From Cercis canadensis (Eukaryota > Streptophyta > Magnoliopsida > Fabales > Fabaceae), in NCBI GenBank assembly GCA_003255065.1, contig QAOA01001066.1, forward strand, positions 2,225,397-2,289,396: a stretch of DNA of 64,000 bases, written 5' to 3'. The position numbers and the translations under genes are program-made. The first letter of the stretch is position 1, and every line of letters begins with the position of its first letter. Below are positions 25,201 to 36,290 of the stretch, piece after piece. The notes under the pieces were generated by a model, which ran no database searches, was not told where the DNA came from, and saw only the letters and a program-made list of their open reading frames with translations.

Positions 25201-26291
25201 CTGTAGTCTTGTTTTTTTGCATATCTGTAATATGTATTTATTTATGGTATGTCACATTACCAACTACATTTTTAGTATCAGATTCAAGGATATTTATATT
25301 CAGACTTATTCTGTTTGCTCTTCCATGTAAGCAGGTATGTGACAACGAAGATACTAGCATCAACAGCATATTTGAAGAAGCTTGTGATTTTATTGATTAT
25401 GTTGAACAAAGAGGACAGAGAGTTTTAGTTCATTGCTTTGAAGGGAGAAGCAGAAGTGCCACATTGGTCCTTGCTTACTTAATGCTTAGGAAGTAAGTAA
25501 AAACGTAGTAATATTATACAATTTAGGTATACTAGAGAATGATGCAATTTGTTGAGATGGACCTCACATCTGTCAGAACTTGTGCTGAAAAAGATCAGGT
25601 CCATTACCTAATATATGAAACCACTATCCTCCAGAAAGATTCAATAGGTGGAATTGTAGTTAAATCAAATAATTGAGCCTCACTGTATAATTATACTTAA
25701 TAATTATTTATCTTATCATATAGATTTCTTGGTAAGTAGAATAGTTTTTTAAATTTATTATTTTTATCTAGTTGAGATTAGATTTAGAATTATTTGACTT
25801 GTATAGTCATCAGTTATTGACATGGTTGAATGCCATAAAGCAATCCAATTTTAATCACCATATGAAATCATGAGCTCTTATTCTCCAATTTTTACAAGAG
25901 TATTATTTCTAGTGACGTGTAACAGTTTTGGAACTGAGAGCTTTTGTGGTGCAGGAACTTCACTCTATTAAAAGCATGGAATGCTCTGAAACGAATTCAT
26001 CGTCGAGCACAGCCCAATGATGGTTTTGCAAAGATCTTATTGGAACTAGATCAGAAATTGCATGGGAAGGTTTCCATGGAATGGCAGCAACGGAAACCTA
26101 TGATAAAAGTTTGCCCCATCTGTGGGAAGAATGCTGGCCTGAGCAGCAGCTCACTTAAGCTCCATGTGCAGAAATCACATAAAAAGCTATCATCGGGGAG
26201 CGTAGACAGTGCCATGACAATGGAGATTCAGAAGGCTTTAATGGCTCTGAAGATTAGTCGAGGAGGGAGTGTCAGCCCCACGCAAAGGTAG
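19299..26291 (+). CDS. PHS1: PHS1-type atypical kinase plus dual-specificity phosphatase
   Basis: PROPYZAMIDE-HYPERSENSITIVE 1 regulates cortical microtubules. Its actin-fragmin-kinase-like domain phosphorylates alpha-tubulin under osmotic stress, and its phosphatase domain restrains this. Eleven exons: 19299-19364, 19632-19709, 19837-19982, 20301-20505, 20934-21110, 21229-21389, 22492-23551, 24157-24303, 24400-24627, 25335-25492, 25955-26291, giving 920 aa. Visible: LGDITAGPAFRFTQWLELVR near residue 55, a kinase-like segment with AAAVIKISSSRMATQSERLG and VLMLDLVIRNEDRLPCR, and a Ser-rich linker in the 1060-bp exon 7. The DSP domain has the P-loop HCFEGRSRSATLVLAYL, with catalytic Cys790. After it come a Cys-x2-Cys...His finger-like motif (KVCPICGKN...HVQKSH) and a Leu-rich tail (MEIQKALMALKI) resembling the nuclear export signal known in this family. 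Length is close to the 929 aa of the Arabidopsis protein. Confidence 0.95.
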
Positions 26292-27216
26292 TCTCATTCC
26301 ATTATGAATGAGTAGGAACTATACATTTCTTCATTTGACCATCGCAAAAATATTAGGTCACTCAAGAATGTTCCTATTCAGGTTTGTAATTTTGGTGAGG
26401 TAAAAATTAGCCTTATCAGTATCTAAGTCTTTGCTTTCAAATTTGTTTTCTTCTAGACTTGTATGTAAAAGGAGTATAGAAGTTTCGAAGTTCGTTCGGT
26501 ATACTTGTTGTATATTTAGTCATGTAATATATGTACATTGGGATCACAGGAGTTGTAGAATGAAGTTAACATAAAAAGCCTTCTCATGCAAGAGGGGATG
26601 GTATTCCGAAGATGCTTGTGATTTTCATTCGATATATCTTCGCAGCCAGCTTTATAATTAAAATGCATCGAGCCTCTCAAGTACCCAATTTGTAGAACAA
26701 GTATTACTTCTATGCAACCTGAAGTGTGCACTCGCAGCTTTTGTTATCACAAATCAGACAAACGACACTGGTTGCCCCATTAAGACAAACTTGAAATATC
26801 ACTTGGTTATAACTCTTAACTATTCTGTTGCTAATTGAGCTGATTATCTTCGTGAGGATCTATCACTGCCACACATCTACTAAAGACCACACAAGTCATT
26901 ACACCATATTGATAGTTTACAGTAATGCAGGGTCAGGGATAATGTTACATCATTGTGGATGTACTGTTGAATTTTAAAAAAAAAAATACCTTGCTTCCCA
27001 TGAAATGGATAATGCACACTATCCCTGGTATGACAAACACCGCCGTATTTTTCTTCTCGCTTTCCTTTGCTTGGACATGTGTGCAAACACGCCTTAGACG
27101 GTGTAGTCAAGAAAATGCTTTTGGTCCATTGAAAAGCAGAACAGACTATGACTACTGTTTAAACGAAATTAGTACAAACAACATCTAAGCAAAGACAACC
27201 ACATTACGAGGACAGC
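26292..27216. other. convergent 3' spacer, PHS1 and ClpC
   Basis: 925 bp between two stop codons facing each other. It must hold both 3' UTRs. No further gene or repeat was seen. Confidence 0.6.
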
Positions 27217-30200
27217 TTATACAGGGAGTGCCTCCGGTAAAGACTCGGGGGCACCACTGCTACCATTAAGCACAATCACATTACCATCAGAATCGACATC
27301 CACTATAACAGAGTCACCCTCTTTGATTTCTCGTGCGAGCATCTTCTCAGCCATGCTGTCTTCCAATAGTCTCATTATGGCTCTTCTTAAAGGCCTAGCT
27401 CCATAACTTGGGTTGTAACCTTCCTCGACCACTCTATCCCTGAATCTCTCCGTCACTTGAAGCTCAATATCTTTGGCCTTCAGTCTCTCGAATACCTCCT
27501 TCAGCATTATGTCAGCTATATCCTTCACCTCCAGCTTTGTGAGTTGTCTGAAAACAATCATCTCATCCAACCTATTCAAAAACTCTGGCCTAAAGTATTG
27601 TTTCAGTTCCTCAGTGACCAAGCTCTTGATTCGATTATAACTGCTATCCTTCTCATCATAATCAAGGTCAAATCCTATTCGGCGACCTCCTTTCTCAATC
27701 ACACTGCTTCCAACATTTGATGTCATTATAAGAAGTGTGTTCTTGAAGTCCACAGTTCTGCCCTTACTATCTGTTAGCCTTCCATCTTCCAGGATTTGAA
27801 GCATCATGTTGAATACATCAGGATGGGCTTTCTCAATCTCATCAAAGAGTACAACAGTGTAGGGCCGACGCCGAACTGCCTCAGTCAGCTGACCACCCTC
27901 AGTGTAACCGACATATCCTGGTGGTGAGCCAATGAGTTTAGACACGGTGTGCCTCTCCATGAACTCACTCATGTCAAGCCGGATCATGGCTTCTTCGGAG
28001 CCAAAATAGTACGCCGCCAATGCTTTTGCCAGCTCGGACTTACCCACGCCAGTTGGACCAGAAAAGATAAAGCTGGCAATGGGACGATTTGGGTTCTTCA
28101 ATCCAACCCGAGCTCGGCGAATAGCCCGACTGATAGCTTTTACTGCTTCATCCTGACCAATGACTCGCTTATGGAGGGTCTCTTCCATCTTGAGGAGGCG
28201 ATCAGATTCATCTGTTGACACTTTCTCAACAGGAATACCAGTCCAGGAGGAGACGATATGTTGAATGTCAACTTCAGTCACAAGAGGACCACTATCTCCT
28301 GCCTCACTCTCTGCCTTGCTCATCTCCTTGCCTTTCTCTACAAGCGCTGATATCTGTGCCTTAAGATCCATTTCTTTATCTCGTAGCTCGCCAGCCTATT
28401 CAAAAAGCATTACTTTTCTAAGGCAAACATTCAATTATCTTGTTGAATCAACATCCTCAAAATAATCTTGATGTGGTATACATTACCTTTTCAAAGTCTT
28501 GGTTGCGAACTGCTTCTTCTTTCTCCTTCACGATCTGCCTGACCTCCTTGTCCAGCTCTCTTGCTTCTTCAGGCAACTGAAAGTACAAAAATCTAGCTCA
28601 AGTAACCCAAAGAAAAGACAGAACTACTAGCTAAGTAGTATACAAACAATATACCTGTGCATGACGAAGCCTGACCCGGGAACCAGCTTCATCAATCAAA
28701 TCTATAGCTTTATCAGGCAGAAATCTATCACTGTAGAGGACAGAATTATTTATAAACCACAAAACACTGGTTAAAAATTGAAGCATTCAATTAATCTGAA
28801 AATATTAAGCAATTATATTAGAAATCCAAAATAAAACAATGTGAAACAACTCCAAGAGCACTTTCCAATGCTGAATCCAATTAGCCATGCATGAAGTTAA
28901 TCCAGCAGAAAAAAGCCATTTTTAACTTGAAACATAGAAAAAGAATCTTGTGTATTCCAACATCAATGGGGGCAAAAGGTGCAGATAAATCAACTATTTC
29001 TGGATAACAAACCTGATATACTGGTATGAGAGCTGCGCAGCAGATATAAGGGCTTCATCAGTATAGCGGAGCTTGTGGTGAATCTCATAACGTTCTCTAA
29101 GTCCTTTCAAAATTTGAATGGTTTCATCCACACTAGGCTCTGGCACTTTGACTGGTTGGAATCGCCTCTCCAAAGCTGGATCTTTCTCAATGTGTTTCCT
29201 GTATTCATCCAGTGTTGTTGCTCCTATACACTGGATAATTTATTAAGCAGACAATTCTTAGGCACAGTTCCAATATAAACACAGCAGCTGTATTTAACTC
29301 AATTAAAAGAAATGCATTCTGATAGCCAAGTTTCCTTCAGGAGTTAGAAATAGATAAAGTCATCTCTTTCTTTATCCAAGAGAAGGCATTTCTAGTTTGC
29401 ATGGACCAATCATGGATCATTTTAAAAAAAACAAAAAATCTACAACAAAATTAGGTAGGCTGCTAGTATAGTTCCTACCCATGATTCTGCTATTTACTGA
29501 AATAATTTTACTGGAATATAGGACAAATTAGAAAGAGAAGTCTAAGGTGTCCATTTCACATTCTAAAATTGACCAAATTCAAACTTATTTGGAAGTTCAA
29601 CCAGCGATCATTAGTTGCTGTAGCATATTATTTAGTCCTGACCAGTAACAACTTTTGACCATCCAATAAAATTGATAATAGACATCTGACCTACACCAGT
29701 CCTATATATATACATATTATGTATCATAATGGTTCAATTGCTTAACTGTATGAACATTTAACAACCACAAGAAAGATCACATGTCCTTTTGTGGATGGCC
29801 AATTTTAACATATAATTAGCAACACATAAAAGAGTAGGCCTTTTTGTCCCATTTATGAGAGAACTTAAAAGAGCAACATAGTCAGAGAGAGTATAAAATC
29901 CAACAACCACAATAGGAAACAATTTGATTCCGAGGTCATAGATGAAAAAGAGTATATCCATTTTATACATGCGGAGGGCCAAAATTACCTGCAGTTCACC
30001 TCTTGCAAGAGCTGGTTTTAATATGTTTGCAGCATCAATTGCCCCTTCAGCAGCTCCTGCTCCAATTAGAGTGTGCACTTCATCAATAAAAAGTATTATC
30101 TCATCACTTTGTTTAATTTCCTCCATTAGTTTCTTTAATCTCTCCTCAAACTCTCCACGATATTTTGTTCCAGCTACAAGTAGACCCATATCCAGGGTTA

Positions 30201-32434
30201 TAACCTAAATAACACAAAATGGGGGGAAGAAAGGTTAGCAGATATAATAAGAGATTAGAGAACAATGGTACAGGCATTATAGGATAACTACTCATAAAAA
30301 TCCATATAATATAAGATCCAAGTGCTCCCAAAATCAGCATTAACCTTCTTGATCATTTATGATTTACGGCCATAAGCTTGACAAGATTAATAAGATAGGA
30401 TCCGGAGAAGTCAAAAGAAAATTGAGCAGAACAGGGTTTAACATATCCCGGAACTATTAAAAAATCTATGATAAACACCCACAAATTCAAGCATTTTAAA
30501 CAACACTCATCTTAGACTAATTACTGAAACACAAATTCGTATCACACAAACAGACAACTGAAAATGAGACAGGGTGTCGAAGATACTGGCTTAACAATCT
30601 TTGTGCAATAGATTCCTTGTTTTCCAACATGTAAAACTCCATGCAGGGAAATACAAGAACATGATACTATTTGAAATTAAGCTTTGCAGACTGCCAGCAA
30701 ACTGAACATGGTAGATCATACTGATGCAAAACAAACATGGTAGATCATACTGATGCAAACGGAACATGGTAGATCATACTGATGCAAAACAAACATGGTA
30801 GATCATACTGATGCAAACGGAACATGGTAGATCATACTGATGCAGAGAACAGAAAATCCCTAAATTGAACTTACTATAACTTAAAAAGTAACTGTAAAGA
30901 ACAGTGTTAAAAGGATTTCTATTGACCTTCTTCCCCTCTATGGTTTCAGGTACGTCACCATTTGCTATCCGCTGAGCAAGACCTTCAGCAATAGCTGTCT
31001 TCCCAACACCAGGTTCTCCAATAAGACAAGGATTGTTTTTAGTACGACGACCTAAAATTTGAGTAACACGTTCTATTTGCTGCTGCCTTCCCACAACTGG
31101 ATCCAATTTTCCCTAAGAAAGAGCCCAGAGAAATAATCAAAGCTTTACACAGAATGAAGCATCATCTACCATCTATCATAAAGAAAACGGGAACTTGTCA
31201 AATACCTCCTCTGCTAGCTTGGTCAAATTGGTACCATACTCCTCCAAAGTTGGCATCTTATTGCCACTGCTTCCAGGGCCAACGGTAGCAGTGACACTGT
31301 CAGCACTCTCGCCAACCATTCGAATAACCTGAGCCCATCCAGCGCAAAGTTTAATAATAAACTCAAAAATCAAAGATAGCAACCAATGGACTCATACTAT
31401 AATCAGCTCGCAAAGAGAATGAATAAGAACATAATACTAGCCTGTGTGCGTATATTAGTTGGATCAGCACCAAGATTTTCAAGAACACGTGCTGCTACAC
31501 CTTCACCCTCACGTAGGAGACCCAATAGCAAGTGCTCAGATCCAATATAATTATGACCTGAAAATTTCAAGAAATGCGGCTCATAGGCTCATATTCCCAG
31601 CAAGCTAAAATGAAATATTATAATTCAAAGCATCCAATTTCTATCAATAAAATGCAAAACACCATAATGTAAATAGCCTACAATTTAGATTTGAATGTAT
31701 TTAATGAAAGGTGAGTTGAACTTTAACTTTCACAAAAAGCAACTTCTGAGAAATTTACCAAACACACTGATTTAATATTTGTGCTTACCATACCCCACAA
31801 AAACCAATCCCAAACTCAGCCTGTAATTTTGATAATATATATGAACAGAAGAAAGATGGAGTAAGTTACCAAGTTGGCGGGCTTCCTCCAATGAGAGTTC
31901 CAAAACACGCTTTGCACGGGGAGTAAATGGAATCTCAACTGCAACAAATCCGCTACCCCTTCCAATAATCTTCTCCACTTCTACACGTGCGTCTTTAAGG
32001 TTGATTCCCATAGACTTTAGAACCTTAGCAGCAATACCAGTGCCTTCACCAATAAGACCCAACAGAATCTGCTCTGTTCCAACAAAATTGTGACCAAGCC
32101 TTCTTGCTTCTTCCTGTGCTAGCATAATCACTTTGATTGCTTTCTCTGTGAAACGCTCAAACATGGCTTTAGGTACACATCTACTGGCCCTTGATCGTCG
32201 GGAAGAAGTTGCAATTGAAACCTTAGAATGGAAATCTCGTCCAGGTCTAAGTGTAGTGTCCACAGGATTCAAAGCACGTAGTCCTGAGAAACCATTCATT
32301 CTTAATCCAGGCACACTTAAAGAAGACATCATTCTGACTGGTCTTCTGGCCCTTCCTGATCCCCTATTTTGATTATGTCTTTGCCTAGCCACTAGACCAG
32401 GCACATTAATTGACTGAGCCAAAACCCTAGCCAT
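27217..32434 (-). CDS. CLPC: chloroplast Hsp100/ClpC ATPase (Clp protease chaperone subunit)
   Basis: Unfolds substrates for the plastid ClpPR protease and is also found at the inner-envelope import motor. Nine coding exons (minus): 32434-31870, 31557-31442, 31328-31206, 31112-30927, 30204-29989, 29230-29013, 28730-28655, 28576-28487, 28395-27217, giving 922 aa, the usual length. Residues 1 to ~90 are an Arg/Ser-rich transit peptide. Next are the double N-domain ([20 protein letters not shown], then [17 protein letters not shown] and its repeat), AAA-1 with GEPGVGKT near residue 300 and [13 protein letters not shown], the UVR/M-domain ([20 protein letters not shown]), and AAA-2 with GPTGVGKS near 643 and [16 protein letters not shown] in [10 protein letters not shown] fits a ClpP-docking loop. 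A frame-forced GC-AG intron follows exon 2. The C-terminus SLPEALPV is typical. ClpC1 versus ClpC2 (CD4A/CD4B) cannot be separated by eye. Confidence 0.96.
30707..30845. repeat. 29-bp minisatellite in a ClpC intron
   Basis: Four full and one partial copies of a 29-bp unit beginning CATGGTAGATCATACTGATG start at 30707, 30736, 30765, 30794 and 30823. Copies alternate between two endings (AAAACAAA and AAACGGAA), so the array is really a 58-bp dimer duplicated. It lies in the intron between exons 4 and 5 of ClpC, about 80 bp from the exon 4 donor. Confidence 0.95.
31329..31441 (-). other. GC-AG intron of ClpC
   Basis: On the coding strand exon 2 ends ATACGCACACAG and the intron begins GCTAGTAT, a GC donor. 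Exon 1 (565 bp) plus exon 2 (116 bp) totals a multiple of three at this point, and exon 3 resumes in phase 0 with GTTATTCGAATG, giving [13 protein letters not shown]. Using the nearby GT four bases downstream would shift the frame. GC-AG introns are a known minor class of U2 introns. Confidence 0.85.
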
Positions 32435-32451
32435 GACTCCTGAATAGTTGG

Positions 32452-33418
32452 CTGCATTTGTTGATGAGACATGTTAATTGACAAGTAACATCAGAATGCA
32501 CTCAAACATGGGCATTTTCAGAAAATAAGCATTTCGGACCAAAAAAGTTTGTTGTACTATTTGCAAGAATCAAACAAACAATATTAAATGAAGCAGTAAG
32601 TCACAACTAAACGGTTATGAAAAAAGAAAAACTCAACCTATGGTAAATAAACCCAGAAACTTAACTTCTTACACACATACAATATTAATACAGAGAATTA
32701 GAAATTGTTCTCAGATCATAATCAACTACGCACCCCCCCTCCCCCCCCCAAAAAAAAAAAAGATTCAAAATCAAACAAATTCCAACCGAAGCGAACTAAG
32801 ATATGAAATACAATAATACTAGCACACAGTTCATTATTTAAGAGCATCAGTTGCCCCAACCGTGCATATTCCTTCTAGGCTAATAGAGAAGATTGAACAA
32901 CGAGTTCAGCTATTGAACAGAAGACTAACAATTAACCCTAAGAAATGACTAATCAAAGAGCCAGAACAGCATTTCATCTGAAAAAGTTTATGACAGACAA
33001 ACTAATTAAAACAAATACGACCCTAACAATCAGCCAAAGATTATATAAGACCCAAGAGTGCAGCTTGTATAATAATTGACAAAGCGACTAGTTAACTTAA
33101 GAATAAGATCTTATCTGGAATGAGCACTATTCAGAAATGCTACATTTAATTAATCAGCACATAGTAACCAAAACAGCACAGAGGAAAGTCAATTCAACAA
33201 ACACCTGGTGCCCTCTGAGCATTAAAGATTCAGCACTAAACTAGTACCCAAAAAGAGTAAAAATCATTGGTCAATGGATAAACCCCAATCCCAAAGTCGA
33301 GCAACAATAGAGACGACGACTCACTTCCAGAGCCAAACTCCAAAAACCTAATTCAAACAGATTATACATCGACCAACTACCAGACCAAGCGAATAAGTTA
33401 AATTAATAAATAACTCAC
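32452..33418 (-). other. predicted 5' UTR intron of ClpC
   Basis: On the minus strand the sequence GGGCTTCTGG is followed by a consensus donor GTGAGTTA (intron first base 33418). An acceptor AAATGCAG sits just before CCAACTATTCAGGAGTC and the ATG. The 0.97-kb interval is AT-rich with no coding frame. Inferred from splice signals only; a transcript would settle it. Confidence 0.6.
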
Positions 33419-33590
33419 CCAGAAGCCCTCGATAGATATTGGCTAAATAATTCAAATGAACCCGAAAAGAGAACGTAAGAGTAAAAGATGAAGATTAAAT
33501 ATAAGAAAAGAAATAGAAGAAAATGAGAAAGCAGGAGAGAGAGACCTACAGGGAGGTCGTCTTTTCAAAAGAGAAAGAGATGAGAGAAGC

Positions 33591-33600
33591 CGTTTATATC
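33591..33600 (-). promoter_or_regulatory. candidate TATA box of ClpC
   Basis: Minus-strand GATATAAACG lies about 170 bp upstream of the predicted leader-intron donor. A start site about 30 bp downstream would give a leader exon of roughly 140 bp rich in GA/CT. Confidence 0.45.
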
Positions 33601-34866
33601 GGCTCAGGGGGAGGCAATGAGATAGATGTGGTCGTCAATGGGCGGGCGCTAACCCTTCCCCTCAAGATATCTATCCCTTCCGTCACACTAACACCGTCTA
33701 TAGACTATAGTCATACACTGCCGCATCAACCTTGATGCACCGTCATCTATCCTATCATTTTAACACACACTAATCATCACCGTCATTAATAATTCTCAGC
33801 GTCACCGACCCTCAAGCAACGTAAGATGCGTCGTTCAAAAACGTTTTTCCCGAGGTTGTGTCTGCAAATGTGACACGTAGTCGGCTGGGATTGAACTATC
33901 ACAACCCTCTGTGGGCCCACGACAATTATCTGCAAGTCAAAAGAATTTCCAATTCCAATACTCACCCTAGATATTTAATCGGGCTGACCAGTTTGCCCTT
34001 CCTTGCCACGCCCTGATTGGCCGTTATACACTGGGGAGGTGGATTAGGAAAGAAGAATCAAAAGGGGAAACTGAAATATCAACGTCGCTGTAGCAAAGCC
34101 GTAGACGAGAGCATTTGGGTTGGGAGGGTTCTACGACTAATACAGTAATACTATTGGCTATTTGCTAGTATCTTCGTAGAGTGTCAAGAAGAAATAATGG
34201 TCGACAATTTGCTCTTGTTTTTATTAGGAGATTTTTAAGCAATATATTTGAAAATAAAATCCCCACTTAGTGGGACCTTAAATTGTTGGCAAGAACTATG
34301 TTTCAACTTTGTTTCCCCAAAAAAAAACAAAAGAAGATATCTACTAATCAAAGCTCCATTGCATTGGTTAAAAAATAGAAGAGAAAAATTCAGTAGGCTT
34401 GCATATCAAAGACTGCTGTCGGCCCATCATCTTATTTGTTAATTGCTTAACCTTTTTTTTTCCTTTTAGGATCCTAGCCCAATTTTAAGGGAAACAAAAA
34501 AAACCTTTTATGCATTTGGTTAGATAAGATAAAAAAATAAAAAATAGCATTGGCTGTTTCCTTGTTCATCCATTTTACCAAAATATAAACATGATACATA
34601 AACACATAGAATGTAATATAATTAAGAGCATTTTCTGAAAACTTTCAATCAAAATATAAAAATAAAAAATTGTTAAGCTATTATTCTGTTCCCAAACTGT
34701 TGATGTCATTCTCAATTTTTTTAAATTGGTCCTTCACTCCTTATTTTGGTTTCAATGTTGTCCCTCCGACGTAGTAGTGTTAACTACGAATCTAGCACCA
34801 ATGATGGAATTGTGGGCTTTTGTCGAATGGGCTACACTAGCTAATAAGTCATCATGAATGTCATCG
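33601..34866. other. ClpC upstream region and older spacer
   Basis: The first few hundred bases are a relatively GC-rich ClpC promoter with ACGT-core words (for example TGACACGTAGT near 33872). Farther out is AT-rich spacer. Sequence at about 34690-34866 (TTGGTCCTTCACTCC, GTCCCTCCGACG) resembles decayed repeat DNA into which the Pack-MULE inserted. Confidence 0.4.
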
Positions 34867-35261
34867 AAATTTGTAGAGTAAAATTTTTTTTTTATCCTTG
34901 AAAGATTATTTTGGTGACACTCTAGTCTTTAAAAGATTTTTAGTGATAAATTAGTCCTTAAAAGATCATTATGTATGTCATTTTAGTCTTCCGCTAGGGT
35001 CTATTAGTGGGACTTAATAGAAACTGTCACGTGGCACGTTAAGTGTTGACATGTCTATTATGTGCTGACGTGACACATTAAAAAAATTAAAAAAAAAATC
35101 TCTCCTCTCTCATTTATCTTTCTCTTCCTCGTCTCTCTCATTTCTCTCTCTCTCTCTTCCCCTCCTCTCTCATTTCTCTCTCTCTCTTCCCCGTCTCTCT
35201 CTCCTATAGCCATTTTCAATGTCCACCCCTTATTCATGTCTCTGACTCTAAGGCTGCCATT

Positions 35262-35640
35262 CAAATTTTGTGACTCTGCGACCTAATTGGACTAACCCAG
35301 GTGGTAGAATAGAAGCTAATGATTCAATAATGCTCAAGTAGCCTTTAGCAATTGTAATTTCTTCACCTGGAAACATTTGGTATTCGCGCTCTGCACAATA
35401 ATCTAGAGTTAAAAGGTCACCAACTGATGTAAATGTCCTCTGGGTGCTCTCATGCATTGCAAAGATTCCTTCTTCAAGTAACTTTCTGCTCCAGTTCCCA
35501 TACCCATTGAGCTCCTCTTTTTGCTCTTTCACTAAAACCTAGTAAGCATCAAGGCCTTGTCTCAGAAAAGAACCAACACTTAGATTCCGACAGCCACCGT
35601 TGGCTATTGAAACCTTGGAAGCTTTAGTTGCGAGCTTATA
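35262..35640 (-). pseudogene. captured fragment of a polyamine oxidase (PAO5-like)
   Basis: Minus-strand translation gives about 120 residues typical of plant PAO5-type FAD amine oxidases: SVGSFLRQGLDAY, then KEQKEELNGYGNWSRKLLEE, GIFAMHESTQRTFTSVGDL and ITIAKGYLSIIESLASILP, ending GLVQLGRRVTKFEWQP. A TAG stop follows DAY, where the family usually has Trp (DAYW), and the frame ends with a stop after EWQP. The FAD-binding N-terminus and the C-terminal half are absent, so it cannot make an enzyme. It is antisense to the aquaporin fragments in the same element. Confidence 0.85.
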
Positions 35641-35760
35641 ATAACTATAAAGTTCAATTCTTTCACTATTTTCTCTTCCCCGTCTCCTCTACACCTTTCT
35701 CGCTTCAACTTAGGCGAGAGAAAGACCAACCAAACGGGTTCTAGTCGTGAGTTAGCAATC

Positions 35761-36058
35761 ATGGTGCAATTACATCCACCGATGGACCTCTCAATTCTTA
35801 TTAACCACGAAACCAAACCCACTCTCTTCCGCTTATATAAACTACTCCACAACCTCATCTTGAAGGCATCGATCCTAAGTTCATGGACTAAGTTTTATGT
35901 TTTCATGTGGAGTACATGTCCAAGTACCCCTTTACCGAGTTGACTCAGTATGAGTTACATGTACCCCTTCATTTTCGCCATGCACCAGTCACCCTCCACG
36001 TTCTCCTAAGCCAAGAAGATCTCATCGTGTTCTAAGTTCATGGACTAAGTCCACCCAA
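35761..36058 (+). other. unidentified middle segment of the Pack-MULE
   Basis: About 300 bp between the two recognised captured genes. Interrupted plus-strand frames read stretches such as [17 protein letters not shown] and [19 protein letters not shown], which look like decayed coding sequence, and the phrase TAAGTTCATGGACTAAGT occurs twice (about 35877 and 36033). I cannot name a source gene. It may be a third captured fragment or filler DNA. Confidence 0.35.
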
Positions 36059-36290
36059 GTGGGAGAGTACTTAGCTAAAGACTACCACGATCCACCACCA
36101 ACACCTTTGATCGATGCAGAGGAGCTGACAAACTATAGAGCCCTCATCGCTGAGTTCATAGCAACACTTCTCTGGGAAGGAAGGTGTCACTAATCAAAGC
36201 TTTGCTGTACATAGTAGCACAGGTTACTAGTGCTATCGCCAGTACCGAACTCGTCAAGGGCTTCCAAAAGTCTTACTATAACAGGTAGGT
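36059..36290 (+). pseudogene. captured fragments of a PIP aquaporin
   Basis: Two pieces of a plasma-membrane intrinsic protein gene are fused. The first (about 36059-36172) reads [19 protein letters not shown] and [14 protein letters not shown], the cytosolic N-terminus and start of helix 1. The second (about 36177-36288, another frame) reads [15 protein letters not shown] and [13 protein letters not shown], the helix 3 / loop C side of PIPs. The first NPA box and intervening helices are missing and there is a stop right after YYNR, so no channel can be made. Dropping an internal part and the frame change are typical of Pack-MULE capture. Confidence 0.85.

Noticed and set aside
30707..30845. 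CRISPR-like array of 29-bp repeats
   Set aside because: The copies are directly abutting with no unique spacers and lie in a plant intron; it is a minisatellite.
33523..33735. 70-codon frame upstream of ClpC
   Set aside because: It overlaps the ClpC leader and TATA region on the opposite strand and has no domain.
35058..35264. Minus-strand 68-codon frame rich in Glu/Arg
   Set aside because: It is the translation of the CT/GA-rich inverted-repeat arm of the Pack-MULE.
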